From: Alphaproteobacteria bacterium
GTDB taxonomy: Bacteria; Pseudomonadota; Alphaproteobacteria; Thalassobaculales; Thalassobaculaceae
Direction: 5' to 3'
Assembly: GCA_024742275.1 (NCBI GenBank)
Contig: JANSYS010000024.1
Span: 1 to 58,120, forward strand
DNA: 58,120 bases
Part shown: positions 41,001 to 49,434 of the stretch, in pieces
How positions within the stretch are numbered: the stretch's first letter is position 1
Layout: every line of letters begins with the position of its first letter
Translations under genes and position numbers: made by a program
The notes under the pieces: generated by a model
The model's input: only the letters and a program-made list of their open reading frames with translations
The model's database searches: none
What the model was told of the DNA's origin: nothing

Positions 41001-42178
41001 CACCAATGACCAGGATAACAAGGGTCCGCACCCGCGTCTGGAACTGGACGGGCAAGACCGTGCCCCCTGCGGGCCATTTCTGCACCAACGCGTCCGACGC
41101 GCTTTACGACCGGGGCGACGCGATGGGCAGCTTCCGCTTCCACCAGTGGCTGACCTGCGAGGTCGAGTGCGAGGACGGCACCGTCGGCATCGGCAACGCC
41201 GCCCTTGCGCCGCGGCTGGTGAAATCGGCCATCGACCAGTATTTCGCGCCCATGGTGATCGGCGAGGACCCGTTCGACTACGCCTACCTTTGGGAAAAGA
41301 TGTATCGCAAGACTCACGCCTGGGGCCGCAAGGGCGTGGGGATGACGGCGATCTCGGCGGTCGATATCGCGATCTGGGACCTGATGGGAAAACTGACCGG
41401 CAAGCCGGTGTTCAAGCTGCTTGGGGGGCGCACCAAAGAGGCGATCCCGGTCTATTACTCCAAGCTCTACGCGGGCCCCGTCGCCGAGATGCAGGCCGAG
41501 GCCGAGACGGCGAAAGCCGCGGGCTATACCGGCTACAAGATGCGTTTCGGCTACGGGCCCAAGGACGGGCCTGCGGGGATGCGCGAGAACCTCAAGCGGG
41601 TGGAGGCCGTGCGCGAGGTGATCGGCTGGGACGCCGACCTGATGCTCGAGTGCTACATGGGCTGGAACCTCGACTACACGCGCCGCATGCTGCCGAAGCT
41701 CGAACGGTTCGAGCCGCGCTGGCTTGAGGAGCCTGTGATTGCCGACGACATTCACGGCTATGCCGAGCTGAACCGCGGGCCGATCCCCATTTCGGGCGGC
41801 GAGCATGAGTTCACGCTGATGGGCTTTCGCCAACTGCTGGACATGAAGGCGGTCAGCGTCATCCAGTACGACACCAACCGCGTCGGCGGCATCACCGCGG
41901 CGCAGAAGATCAACGCGCTGGCCGAGGCCTACCAGGTGCCGGTGATCCCGCATGCGGGGCAGATGCACAATTACCACCTGACCATGGCCAACTATAACTG
42001 CCCCATGTCCGAGTATTTCCCCGTCCATGACGTGGAGGTCGGCAACGAGTTGTTCTATTACGTCTTCGACGGCGATCCGGCGGCCGAGAACGGGGTGCTG
42101 CAGCTCGACGACGACCTGCCCGGCCTCGGCCTGACGATTTCCGACCGGCATCTTGCCGATTTCGAGATCGAGGAGTGA
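40997..42178 (+). CDS. Enolase-superfamily sugar-acid dehydratase (rhamnonate dehydratase-like)
   Basis: This 393-residue member of the mandelate racemase/muconate lactonising group has metal ligands in [18 protein letters not shown] and SGGEHEFT and catalytic-type Lys/His in [13 protein letters not shown] and [11 protein letters not shown], closest in style to L-rhamnonate dehydratase. It should remove water from an aldonate to give a 2-keto-3-deoxy acid. The actual sugar acid cannot be fixed from sequence. Confidence 0.75.
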   Translation: MTPMTRITRVRTRVWNWTGKTVPPAGHFCTNASDALYDRGDAMGSFRFHQWLTCEVECEDGTVGIGNAALAPRLVKSAIDQYFAPMVIGEDPFDYAYLWEKMYRKTHAWGRKGVGMTAISAVDIAIWDLMGKLTGKPVFKLLGGRTKEAIPVYYSKLYAGPVAEMQAEAETAKAAGYTGYKMRFGYGPKDGPAGMRENLKRVEAVREVIGWDADLMLECYMGWNLDYTRRMLPKLERFEPRWLEEPVIADDIHGYAELNRGPIPISGGEHEFTLMGFRQLLDMKAVSVIQYDTNRVGGITAAQKINALAEAYQVPVIPHAGQMHNYHLTMANYNCPMSEYFPVHDVEVGNELFYYVFDGDPAAENGVLQLDDDLPGLGLTISDRHLADFEIEE

Positions 42179-42183
42179 ACCCC

Positions 42184-43095
42184 ATGGCCCGTTACAGCGG
42201 TATCTGGCCGGTCGCGCCGACCCCCTTTCACCCCGATGGCAGCCTCGACCTGCCCGGCATGGACCGGGTGATCGACTGCATGGTCGACCAGGGGGTCGAC
42301 GGTATCTGCATCCTCGCCAATTTCTCGGAACAGTTCCTGATCTCGGATGAGGAACGCCAGGTGCTGACCGAGCGCTGCCTCGCCCATGTCGCGGGCCGGG
42401 TGCCGGTGATCGTCACGATCAGCCATTACGCCACGCCCATCGTGGTGGCCCGCGCCGAGCATGCGCGCGACCATGGGGCCACCATGGTGATGATGATGCC
42501 GCCTTATCACGGCGCGCTCCTGAAGGGCACGGCCGAGCAGACCTACGAACAATTCGCCCGCGTGGGCGAGGTGGGCCTGCCGATCATGGTGCAGGATGCG
42601 CCGCTCTCGGGTGTCGAGTTGCCGGTACCGCTCCTGGTGCGGATGGCGCGCGAGATCGAGATGGTGAAGCTCTTCAAGATCGAATGCCCCCAGGCCGCCG
42701 CCAAGCTGCGCGCGCTGGTGGCCGAGGGGGGAGAGGCGATCGAGGGGCCCTTCGACGGGGAGGAGGCGATTACCCTGATGGCCGATCTAGACGCGGGCGC
42801 GACCGGCACGATGACCTCGGCCATGATCCCCGACCGGATCAGGCCGGTGGTCGAGCGTCACGCCGCAGGCGACCGCGCGGGCGCGCAGGCGGCCTATGCC
42901 ACGATCCTTCCGGCGGTGAATTTCGAGAACCGGCAATGCGGCTTCCGCGCCGCCAAGGCGGCGATGGTCGAGGGGGGCGTGATCGCCTCGGACGCCTGCC
43001 GCCATCCGATCCCGCCGCTTCACCCCGAGACGCGCACGCAGCTGTTGGAGCTGTTGCGCCCGCTCAATCCTGTCGTTCTGAACTGGGGCCGCTGA
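42184..43095 (+). CDS. DHDPS/NAL-family enzyme, possible 2-keto-3-deoxy-acid dehydratase
   Basis: This 303-residue (beta/alpha)8 protein of the DapA family keeps the Schiff-base Lys (MVKLFKIECPQ) but has QDAP (PIMVQDAPLSGVEL) where DapA has the catalytic YN-P motif. This QDAP form recalls 2-keto-3-deoxyarabonate-type dehydratases, which yield alpha-ketoglutarate semialdehyde. The semialdehyde dehydrogenase at 44846 supports that reading. It lies 5 bp after the dehydratase gene. Confidence 0.7.
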   Translation: MARYSGIWPVAPTPFHPDGSLDLPGMDRVIDCMVDQGVDGICILANFSEQFLISDEERQVLTERCLAHVAGRVPVIVTISHYATPIVVARAEHARDHGATMVMMMPPYHGALLKGTAEQTYEQFARVGEVGLPIMVQDAPLSGVELPVPLLVRMAREIEMVKLFKIECPQAAAKLRALVAEGGEAIEGPFDGEEAITLMADLDAGATGTMTSAMIPDRIRPVVERHAAGDRAGAQAAYATILPAVNFENRQCGFRAAKAAMVEGGVIASDACRHPIPPLHPETRTQLLELLRPLNPVVLNWGR

Positions 43096-43096
43096 C

Positions 43097-43816
43097 ATGT
43101 CGGGCATGGCTGACCTTAAGACAGTTCTTTCCGAGGGCGGCGGCGTAACCCGCTCGCTCTCGCTGGCCGAGGATGCGGCGCAGACGATCCGCGGCATGAT
43201 CCTACTGGAGAAATTGCCGCCTGGCACTGCGCTGCCCGAGCGCGACCTGGCCGAGGCGCTGGGTGTCTCGCGCACGCCGATGCGCGAGGCGATCCGCCTT
43301 CTCGCGGCAGAGGGGCTGGTGCAATATACCGCTTCGCGCAGGCCCTACGTGGCCGATCCCTCGCTCGAAGAGATCTGCGATTACCTGCGCGTGCAGGGCG
43401 CGCTCGAGGCGCTGGCGGGCGAGTTGGCCTGCGCCCACGCAAGCGACGCCGAGCTGCGCGAGATTGACCGCCTGAACCGGTCCATCGCCGAGGCCGCGGC
43501 CGATGAGGACGACGGGCGGCTTGCTGCCTTCTGGGCCGACATGGAGTTTCACGAGGCGATCGTGCGCGCGGCGGGCAACGATGCGCTGATCGACACGCAC
43601 CAGAAATACAATGCGCGGCTCTGGCGGGCGCGCTTCATGTCCTCGCAGCGCAAGGTCAGCCTCGACAGCACGCGGGCCGAGCACGCGGCCATCGTCTCGG
43701 CGCTGGCGGCACGCGACGGGGCGGCGGCCTCGGCCGCGCTGAAGCAGCACCTGAAGACCGCCGAGGCCAATATCGCGCAGGCGATGGCCGAGCGCCGCGC
43801 GATGGCGGAGGGGTGA
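43097..43816 (+). CDS. GntR-family (FCD) transcription regulator
   Basis: This 239-residue regulator has an N-terminal winged helix (LPERDLAEALGVSRTPMREA, then IRLLAAEGLV) and an all-helical FCD ligand domain with metal-binding-type residues (MEFHEAIVRAAGN, STRAEHAAIVSAL). It probably senses the substrate or an intermediate and represses from the TTTTGGTATACCAAAA site before tctC. It is inside the operon, 1 bp after the DapA-like gene. Confidence 0.9.
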   Translation: MSGMADLKTVLSEGGGVTRSLSLAEDAAQTIRGMILLEKLPPGTALPERDLAEALGVSRTPMREAIRLLAAEGLVQYTASRRPYVADPSLEEICDYLRVQGALEALAGELACAHASDAELREIDRLNRSIAEAAADEDDGRLAAFWADMEFHEAIVRAAGNDALIDTHQKYNARLWRARFMSSQRKVSLDSTRAEHAAIVSALAARDGAAASAALKQHLKTAEANIAQAMAERRAMAEG

Positions 43817-43820
43817 GACG

Positions 43821-44849
43821 ATGACGAAACCACGGCTTGCGATCATCCCCGGCGATCCGTCGGGCATCGGCCCGGAACTGGTGGCGCGCCTGCTGGCGCA
43901 GGAGGGCGTGCGCGATGCCGCCGAGCTGCTGCTGGTCGGCGATGCGCACCTGTTCGAACAGGGCGCGGCGCAGGCGGGCTGCGATGTGCCGCTCGACCCG
44001 CTGGAGGAGGGGGAGGTGGCGGGCTTCACCGGCCTGCGTCACCTGCCGCTCAACACCATCGCGTCGGCGGATGTGCGCGTAGCCGAGGTAACGGTCGAAA
44101 GCGGCCGCTCGACGCTGCGCTGCCTCGACCGGGCGCTTGACCTCGCGCAGGCGGGGCTGGTCGACGGCATCCTGTTTGCGCCCTTCAACAAGGCGGCGAT
44201 GACCGCCGCCGGGCTGAACGCCGAGGATGAACACCGCTACATGGCGCGCTACCTGGGGTTTGCCGGGTATCACAGCGAGATCAACGTGTTGGACGAGCTG
44301 ATGACGACGCGCGTGACCAGCCATATCGGATTGAAGGAGGTCGCCGCCGCGATCACGCCCGAGGGGGTTGAGCGCGCGGTGATGCTGGCCCATGACGCGC
44401 TGAAAAAGGCTGGCAAGGCCCGGCCCCATGTGGCCGTCGCCGCGCTGAACCCGCATGCGGGCGACAATGGCAAGTTCGGTCGCGAGGAGATCGACATCCT
44501 CGAACCCGTGGTCGCGTCGCTACAGGCGCGGCAGATGCAGGTGACGGGGCCCTGGCCGTCGGACACGGTCTTTCTCAAAGCCAAGCGAGGCGAGGTCGAC
44601 GCGGTGGTCACGATGTACCACGACCAGGGTCAGATCGCGATCAAGCTCCTCGGCTTCGAACGCGGGGTGACCGTCGCGGGCGGCCTGCCGATCCCGGTGG
44701 CGACACCGGCGCATGGCACCGCCTTCGACATCGCGGGGCAGGGGGTGGCCAACCCGGGCGCCACGCGGGCGGCCTTTGACCTGCTGCTGCGCATGGCAGA
44801 CACACATCGCGCGGAACGCACAGCACAGGCCGAGGGGGCAGAGGCATGA
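43821..44849 (+). CDS. PdxA-family NAD-dependent 4-phospho-acid dehydrogenase
   Basis: This 342-residue protein is of the PdxA family: IPGDPSGIGPELVARLLAQE, APFNKAAMTAAG, RVTSHIGLKEV, ALNPHAGDNGKFGREE and MYHDQGQIAIK. The usual metal motif GHTE reads DEHR here. In catabolic clusters, PdxA-like enzymes act on 4-phosphoerythronate-type acids or dihydrodiols rather than in vitamin B6 synthesis. No sugar-acid kinase gene is present, so its substrate and place in the pathway are open. Confidence 0.85.
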   Translation: MTKPRLAIIPGDPSGIGPELVARLLAQEGVRDAAELLLVGDAHLFEQGAAQAGCDVPLDPLEEGEVAGFTGLRHLPLNTIASADVRVAEVTVESGRSTLRCLDRALDLAQAGLVDGILFAPFNKAAMTAAGLNAEDEHRYMARYLGFAGYHSEINVLDELMTTRVTSHIGLKEVAAAITPEGVERAVMLAHDALKKAGKARPHVAVAALNPHAGDNGKFGREEIDILEPVVASLQARQMQVTGPWPSDTVFLKAKRGEVDAVVTMYHDQGQIAIKLLGFERGVTVAGGLPIPVATPAHGTAFDIAGQGVANPGATRAAFDLLLRMADTHRAERTAQAEGAEA

Positions 44850-46342
44850 CTTTCACCGGGCAACACCTGATCGACGGGGCATGGAGCGGAGCCGACACGG
44901 GCCGCGCCGAGGCGGAGGTCGAGGGACTAAGCGTCGCGCAGGCGACCGAGGCCGAGATCGACGCGGTCGCCCGCGCCGCGCGCCGCGATTTCCGCGCCGT
45001 GGCCGCGACACCGGCGTCGACGCGGGTGGCACTGCTCGATGCCATCGCCGAAGAGATCGACGCCCGTGGCGACGCGATCACCGCGACCGGCGTGGCCGAG
45101 ACCGGCCTGCCTGAGGCGCGGGTGGTGGGCGAGCGCGGGCGCACCACGGGCCAGCTGCGCATGTTCGCCGAGCTGATCCGCGACCCCGGCTATCTCGGTA
45201 ATCGCCACGACCCGGCGCTGCCCGACCGCCAGCCCCTGCCGCGGCCCGACCTGAAGCTGACCAAGCATCCGCTCGGGCCGGTCGTCGTCTTCGGCGCGTC
45301 GAATTTCCCGCTCGCCTTCTCCACGGCGGGGGGCGACACGGCCTCGGCGCTGGCGGCGGGCTGTCCGGTGATCGTCAAGGGCCACCCGGCCCATCCCGGC
45401 ACGACGGAATTGGTGGCACAGGCCATCGCCGCCGCCGTCGTGCGGGTGGGGATGCCGCCCGCGACCTTCCAGATGGTGCACGGGGCCGCGCCCGCCGTCG
45501 GCGCGGGCCTCGTCACCCATCCCGAGGTTGCCGCCGTCGGCTTCACCGGCTCGCTCGGCGCAGGCCGCGCGCTCTTCGATCTCTGCGCGGCACGGCCCGT
45601 GCCGATCCCCTTCTACGGCGAGTTGGGCTCGATCAACCCGGTCTTCTGCCTGCCCGCGGCGCTCGCCGCGCGGGCCGAGGCCATCGGGCAGGGCTGGGTC
45701 GCCTCGCTCACGATGGGCGCGGGGCAGTTCTGCACCAACCCCGGTGTGATCCTCGGGATCGCAGGCCCCGATTTCGACCGCATGGCCGCCGCCGCCGCCG
45801 AGGCGCTGGCAGGGGCCGGGGCGCAGACCATGCTGACCCCGCGTATCTGCGAGGCCTATGGCGCGGGCGTCGCGGCGCTGCGCGACCGGCTCGAGGTGCT
45901 TGGCGAAACCGGCCCGGTGGCCGAGGGCCGCGCAGGGCGGCCCATCGCCTTCCGCACGGATGGCGCTAGTTTCCTCGTCACGCCTGAACTGCACCACGAG
46001 GTCTTCGGTGCGGCGGGGATCGTCGTGGCCTGCGCCGATGCCGACCAGATGTTGGCCGTAGCCGAGGCGCTGGAGGGGCAATTGACCGCGACCCTCCAGC
46101 TTGACATGCCCGACGATACACAGATCGCCCAACGCCTCATGCCAGTGCTGACCGAACGGGCCGGACGGATCCTGTGCAACGGGTTTCCCACCGGTGTAGA
46201 GGTCGCTCCCGCGATGATGCATGGCGGACCTTATCCAGCATCGACCGATAGCCGAGCAACTTCGGTTGGGACGATGGCAATCGACCGGTGGTTGCGTCCA
46301 GTGTGCTACCAGTCGGTCCCTGATGCGCTTTTGGGCACCTAA
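44846..46342 (+). CDS. Alpha-ketoglutarate-semialdehyde dehydrogenase, altered C-terminus
   Basis: This 498-residue aldehyde dehydrogenase has VVVFGASNFPLAFSTAGGDT, GFTGSLGAGRAL, catalytic Glu in PFYGELGSINPVF and Cys in GAGQFCTNPGV, matching the KGSADH type of sugar-acid and hydroxyproline pathways. It would form alpha-ketoglutarate for the TCA cycle. The family normally runs about 20 residues past VCYQ-P-ALL; here it ends PDALLGT at the island border next to IS debris, so the tail has probably been cut. It overlaps pdxA-like by 4 bp. Confidence 0.85.
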   Translation: MTFTGQHLIDGAWSGADTGRAEAEVEGLSVAQATEAEIDAVARAARRDFRAVAATPASTRVALLDAIAEEIDARGDAITATGVAETGLPEARVVGERGRTTGQLRMFAELIRDPGYLGNRHDPALPDRQPLPRPDLKLTKHPLGPVVVFGASNFPLAFSTAGGDTASALAAGCPVIVKGHPAHPGTTELVAQAIAAAVVRVGMPPATFQMVHGAAPAVGAGLVTHPEVAAVGFTGSLGAGRALFDLCAARPVPIPFYGELGSINPVFCLPAALAARAEAIGQGWVASLTMGAGQFCTNPGVILGIAGPDFDRMAAAAAEALAGAGAQTMLTPRICEAYGAGVAALRDRLEVLGETGPVAEGRAGRPIAFRTDGASFLVTPELHHEVFGAAGIVVACADADQMLAVAEALEGQLTATLQLDMPDDTQIAQRLMPVLTERAGRILCNGFPTGVEVAPAMMHGGPYPASTDSRATSVGTMAIDRWLRPVCYQSVPDALLGT

Positions 46343-46363
46343 GAGGTATGTCCGAAAGTTGGT

Positions 46364-46510
46364 ATTGGGCGGGATAACGGCCCGGCCAACATCGCCATCC
46401 TGCACCGCCGCGCGCTCGATGTTATGCGCAGGGATACGCAGAAGGGTTCTCTCTCCATCAAGCTCCAGCGAGCAGGTTGGGACGACGGCTTCCTCTGCAA
46501 CGTTCTCAAC
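46364..46510 (+). mobile_element. ISAs1-like transposase C-terminal remnant
   Basis: In one frame the DNA reads RDNGPANIAILHRRALDVMR then RDTQKGSLSIKLQRAGWDDG and FLCNVL, the typical end of ISAs1-type transposases. The rest of the gene is absent. It sits directly after the altered end of the dehydrogenase and marks the right border of the catabolic island. A worse-preserved match lies near 31056-31112. Confidence 0.55.
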
Positions 46511-46552
46511 GACTTAGCGACGGCATCAGCCATATGCGATTGCCCCGCCTTC

Positions 46553-46686
46553 GAGTACCTGATCGACATGGGGATCGATCCTGCGATCTTGCGCTTCGGG
46601 ATCCCTATCCCACCTGGCGACGTCTACTTCCTCGTTAAGGACGGACTTGTAGACAATAGGCTGACGTCATCCATTTTTTTGAAGGT
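46553..46686 (+). pseudogene. ClpP-like gene tail (direct repeat 1a, copy 2)
   Basis: This reads EYLIDMGIDPAILRFGIPIP and then VYFLVKDGLVDNRLTSSIF, a diverged copy of the last about 45 residues of the protein at 33844-34659. It is fused in frame behind the transposase remnant and cannot form a protease domain. Confidence 0.8.
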
Positions 46687-46688
46687 TT

Positions 46689-47441
46689 ATGATAAAGAAA
46701 TCAGGTCCGGTCGCGCTTTGTCAGGGAGCTGCCAGCGCTGTAGGATATCGCATTTGGTACGCGCGGTCGATGATGAGGGCAAAAATCAGTCCGCTTGACG
46801 ATCTTGGAGAAACAAAGGTGTTAAAACAAACCAACCACATTACATTGGCGTGCGTGTCGCTTGTGGCACTTTCCACGGCATATGGCGCGGTTAAGGTTGG
46901 CGTTGGCTTTACTCATGGTAATGAGCCACCCCTTTCTAGGGAAGCTAAAACTATTTTCGCCTTGCGGGAGTGGCTCATAGCGAGCGACGTGAACCAAGCT
47001 GAAGTATCAGATGTAAGTTATTGGGCGCTTGTTGAGTTGTTTTTGACGCTTAACCCTCTTGGCATGCAACACCAGACGACCAATAAAAATTCTTTTTCTA
47101 ATATACCTTTGGCGGGACAGGATCGTTCAACAGTTTGTGCAAATATTACTCTCGATGAGCCACACAAGTCAGAAGTAATTTCGATATTAAATGAAAACCC
47201 CGATGTGGAATTTCGCACTGAGGATCAGGCAGGGGCGCAATATGGTGTACTAGAGCATTATGAAGAGTGCGATGTCAGGATCGGCTTGGGGCATGCGACC
47301 CTCGAAAGTTATGATGGTATGGTTTTTGACGTAATGATCGGCTATAATAATTTTTGTTTAGGCTGGCAGGTCGTGTACCCTCATAGATTGGCGTGGTCAG
47401 ACGCACCCAACCTATACCGTCAACACACATTGATTTGTTGA
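46689..47441 (+). CDS. AT-rich orphan, possible membrane-anchored protein
   Basis: This 250-residue protein is of no recognised family. A hydrophobic segment follows KQTNHI (ITLACVSLVALSTAYGAVKV, about residues 51-70), after which the chain is probably extracytoplasmic and contains several Cys (about residues 149, 198, 224). ATG 46689 is used; internal ATGs before the hydrophobic segment are possible. Base use is clearly more A/T than the neighbours, a sign of transfer. It lies between the ClpP-like tail and the glycohydrolase, where copy 1 of this region has non-coding DNA. Confidence 0.55.
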   Translation: MIKKSGPVALCQGAASAVGYRIWYARSMMRAKISPLDDLGETKVLKQTNHITLACVSLVALSTAYGAVKVGVGFTHGNEPPLSREAKTIFALREWLIASDVNQAEVSDVSYWALVELFLTLNPLGMQHQTTNKNSFSNIPLAGQDRSTVCANITLDEPHKSEVISILNENPDVEFRTEDQAGAQYGVLEHYEECDVRIGLGHATLESYDGMVFDVMIGYNNFCLGWQVVYPHRLAWSDAPNLYRQHTLIC

Positions 47442-47545
47442 TATTCAAGCCTCTCTATCGATTTGCACGGATGGAGAGCGGCAAATCTACAGAGAGTCCA
47501 AGCATTGTGGTTGGTACATGGGGCACCCAACGATGGGATACCACC

Positions 47546-47832
47546 GCCGGACCTGTTGTGAGCCCGGAGAGGATCGCGGGTGACGGAGGGCTGGGTGCGA
47601 GGCACCTCGAGCGCGTATCATCCGTGACCGGCGGCGAAGAGGGCGCGTCCGACTTTCTCGATGTTCTCTGCGCCGACGAGCTCCTGCCGCCAGCCCGCCG
47701 GGATCGCGCTCAAGCCGTAGCGCGCGCCTGCGAGTTGACCGGCCACCGCGCCGACGCTGTCGGCGTCATCCCCTAAATTCACCGCCCGCAGGACGGCTTC
47801 CTCAAAACTCGAGGTGGTGTCCACCGCCCAGA
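47546..47832 (-). repeat. Direct repeat 1b, copy 2 (glycohydrolase 3' end)
   Basis: These 287 bp match 35508-35794 and cover the 3' end of the intact ADP-ribosylglycohydrolase gene and its downstream flank. Differences are scattered single bases. Confidence 0.9.
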
Positions 47833-48529
47833 GGGCGGACTCCAGCGTGTGGATCACGAACCCAGACGAGCTGATGCTGTCACGGGGCCGGGCCTGCCAG
47901 TCCGCAGCGGGATCGAGACCCTTCACGATGTCGGGCCAGCTTGGGTCCTGAGGCACCAGCAGCGCCTCGCGCCATCTGCGGCCCGCGATCAGGCCCGCGA
48001 GGATCGCGGCGGTCAGCTCGCACGCACCCGCCGAGATGTCTGAATAATGCGTGGTCCGGCTCTGCTCCACGGCCACGCGGCGGACAACCTCGAGGTCGCG
48101 CCAATGCCGCACCGGGACAGGTGCCAAGCGCATGAGCGCGCCATTACCGTCTGACTTCTGACGGGTTTCGGGGGCGCACAGAGCCCCGGTCCGATGATAG
48201 TTCCCCAGAACGCGTAGGGTGTTCTGGCCGATGCCCACGCACACGCCAGTGCTCGTGTTGGCACCGTTCGCGGCCCAGTCACAGAACCGGTCGAGGAGGT
48301 CCTTATGGTCCAACTCGGGCGCAGCGAGCAGGCTGTCTGCGAGGCAGAGCGCCATCGCCGTGTCGTCAGTCCATGCCCCGGCCGGCAGCTTGAAGACGCC
48401 GCCAGATCGCATCCCGGTGACGGGCTCAAAGGAGCCCCGGCTGCAGAACTCCACGGGAGCGCCGAGCGCGTCCCCGACCGCCAGGCCGAACAGGGCCCCC
48501 AAGGCCCGGTCGAGCGCTGACCCTGTCAC
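47618..48529 (-). CDS. ADP-ribosylglycohydrolase family protein
   Basis: This 303-residue protein of the ARH/DraG family has the metal-site motifs GLAVGDALGAPVEF, WTDDTAMALCLADS and NLGDDADSVGAVAGQLAGAR. It would remove ADP-ribose from a protein, nucleic acid or small molecule. GTG 48529 is chosen since the family starts close to its first helix (SALDRALGALFGLAVGDA). No ADP-ribosyltransferase is seen in the window, so the substrate is unknown. Confidence 0.88.
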   Translation of the reverse strand: MTGSALDRALGALFGLAVGDALGAPVEFCSRGSFEPVTGMRSGGVFKLPAGAWTDDTAMALCLADSLLAAPELDHKDLLDRFCDWAANGANTSTGVCVGIGQNTLRVLGNYHRTGALCAPETRQKSDGNGALMRLAPVPVRHWRDLEVVRRVAVEQSRTTHYSDISAGACELTAAILAGLIAGRRWREALLVPQDPSWPDIVKGLDPAADWQARPRDSISSSGFVIHTLESALWAVDTTSSFEEAVLRAVNLGDDADSVGAVAGQLAGARYGLSAIPAGWRQELVGAENIEKVGRALFAAGHG

Positions 48530-48759
48530 GGGCCGTCCCCAACCATCTGGAGCGCTGCTCTGCGGGGCTGAGGGTCTGTGATGCGCATCCGGTCCTTCCT
48601 TCTGAGCGTCGGGCCTGCCCCTGCCGCGGCTTGAGGTCACAAAAGCTGAGCAGGCACCATCACGTGCAGGACCAGGCGGATCCCGCCCTGTGCAACAGGC
48701 CGAGCATAGCAGGGGACATGGTGGCGTACGACCATGAGTCAGGCTATGGATAAACGCTC

Positions 48760-48835
48760 GCGCTTGTAGCTCAGCGGTTAGAGCTGTCCGCTCATAACGG
48801 ATAGGTCGGGGGTTCAAATCCCTCCAGGCGCACCA
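48760..48835 (+). tRNA. tRNA with CAT anticodon (Met or Ile2)
   Basis: A 76-nt cloverleaf: acceptor GCGCTTG/CAGGCGC with G-U pairs, D arm around GCTCAGCGGTTAGAGC, anticodon loop CTCATAA, T arm GGGGGTTCAAATCCCTCC, encoded CCA. CAT may be elongator Met or, if modified, Ile2. Presence on a plasmid is unusual. Confidence 0.85.
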
Positions 48836-48839
48836 CCTG

Positions 48840-48923
48840 GCCCGCGTGGTGGAACGGTAGACACATCGGACTTAAAATCCGTGGCCTTCGGGCGTCCGGG
48901 TTCAAATCCCGGCGCGGGCACCA
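48840..48923 (+). tRNA. tRNA-Leu (TAA anticodon)
   Basis: An 84-nt tRNA with acceptor GCCCGCG/CGCGGGC, anticodon loop ending CTTAAAA (TAA), a long variable arm (TGGCCTTCGGGCG) as in Leu tRNAs, T arm with GTTCAAATC and encoded CCA. It follows the CAT tRNA by 4 bp, probably in one transcript. Confidence 0.88.
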
Positions 48924-49047
48924 CTTCACGGGGCGGCACGAGCCCCGGTTCCGCTTGTCGGGCTGCGGGATCACCGGTGCCCGTTGTGACGCGCATCGTC
49001 CCGGCTTACCCTGCCGCTCGGACCGCGCGTTACATGGTGGGGGACCG

Positions 49048-49314
49048 ATGACGTTGGATGATGAACCGGTTGTGATTGACTCCGGCCTGTCGCAGGAGAT
49101 GGAGGTTGACGGCTACCTCTTCGAGGTCTGCATCTACAGGCTCGAGGAGGAGACCGCCTGGACCTTGGAGGTCATTGACGAGGAGGGCACCTCCCATATC
49201 TGGAATGCGACCTTCGCGTCCGACTTCGCCGCCATGGTGGAGGCCCAGAAGGTGATCCGGACCGCCGGAGCGGAGAGGTTCATGTATGAGGACAGCGGAC
49301 CCACCCTGCACTGA
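49048..49314 (+). CDS. Unknown small acidic protein, 88 residues
   Basis: ATG 49048 follows GGGGGA. The protein reads VVIDSGLSQEMEVDGYLFEV, with alternating beta-type residues (CIYRLEEETAWTLEVIDEEG) and a helix (AAMVEAQKVIRTAG). It is not a recognised family, but composition and ribosome site support it as a gene. It follows the tRNA pair. Confidence 0.55.
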   Translation: MTLDDEPVVIDSGLSQEMEVDGYLFEVCIYRLEEETAWTLEVIDEEGTSHIWNATFASDFAAMVEAQKVIRTAGAERFMYEDSGPTLH

Positions 49315-49434
49315 CCGCGACGGCCACCAAGGGCAAGGGGCACCGGTTCGACGGCCGCACCTTGATCTCGAACGCCGACCCGCCCCCAGCGACGTCGCGC
49401 GACCCACAACCACCCTCACACCCGGGAGACGCTC

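Noticed and set aside
44927..46405. Minus-strand open frame of about 490 codons opposite the aldehyde dehydrogenase
   Set aside because: Asp/Gly/Arg-rich antisense shadow; the plus strand has clear catalytic motifs.
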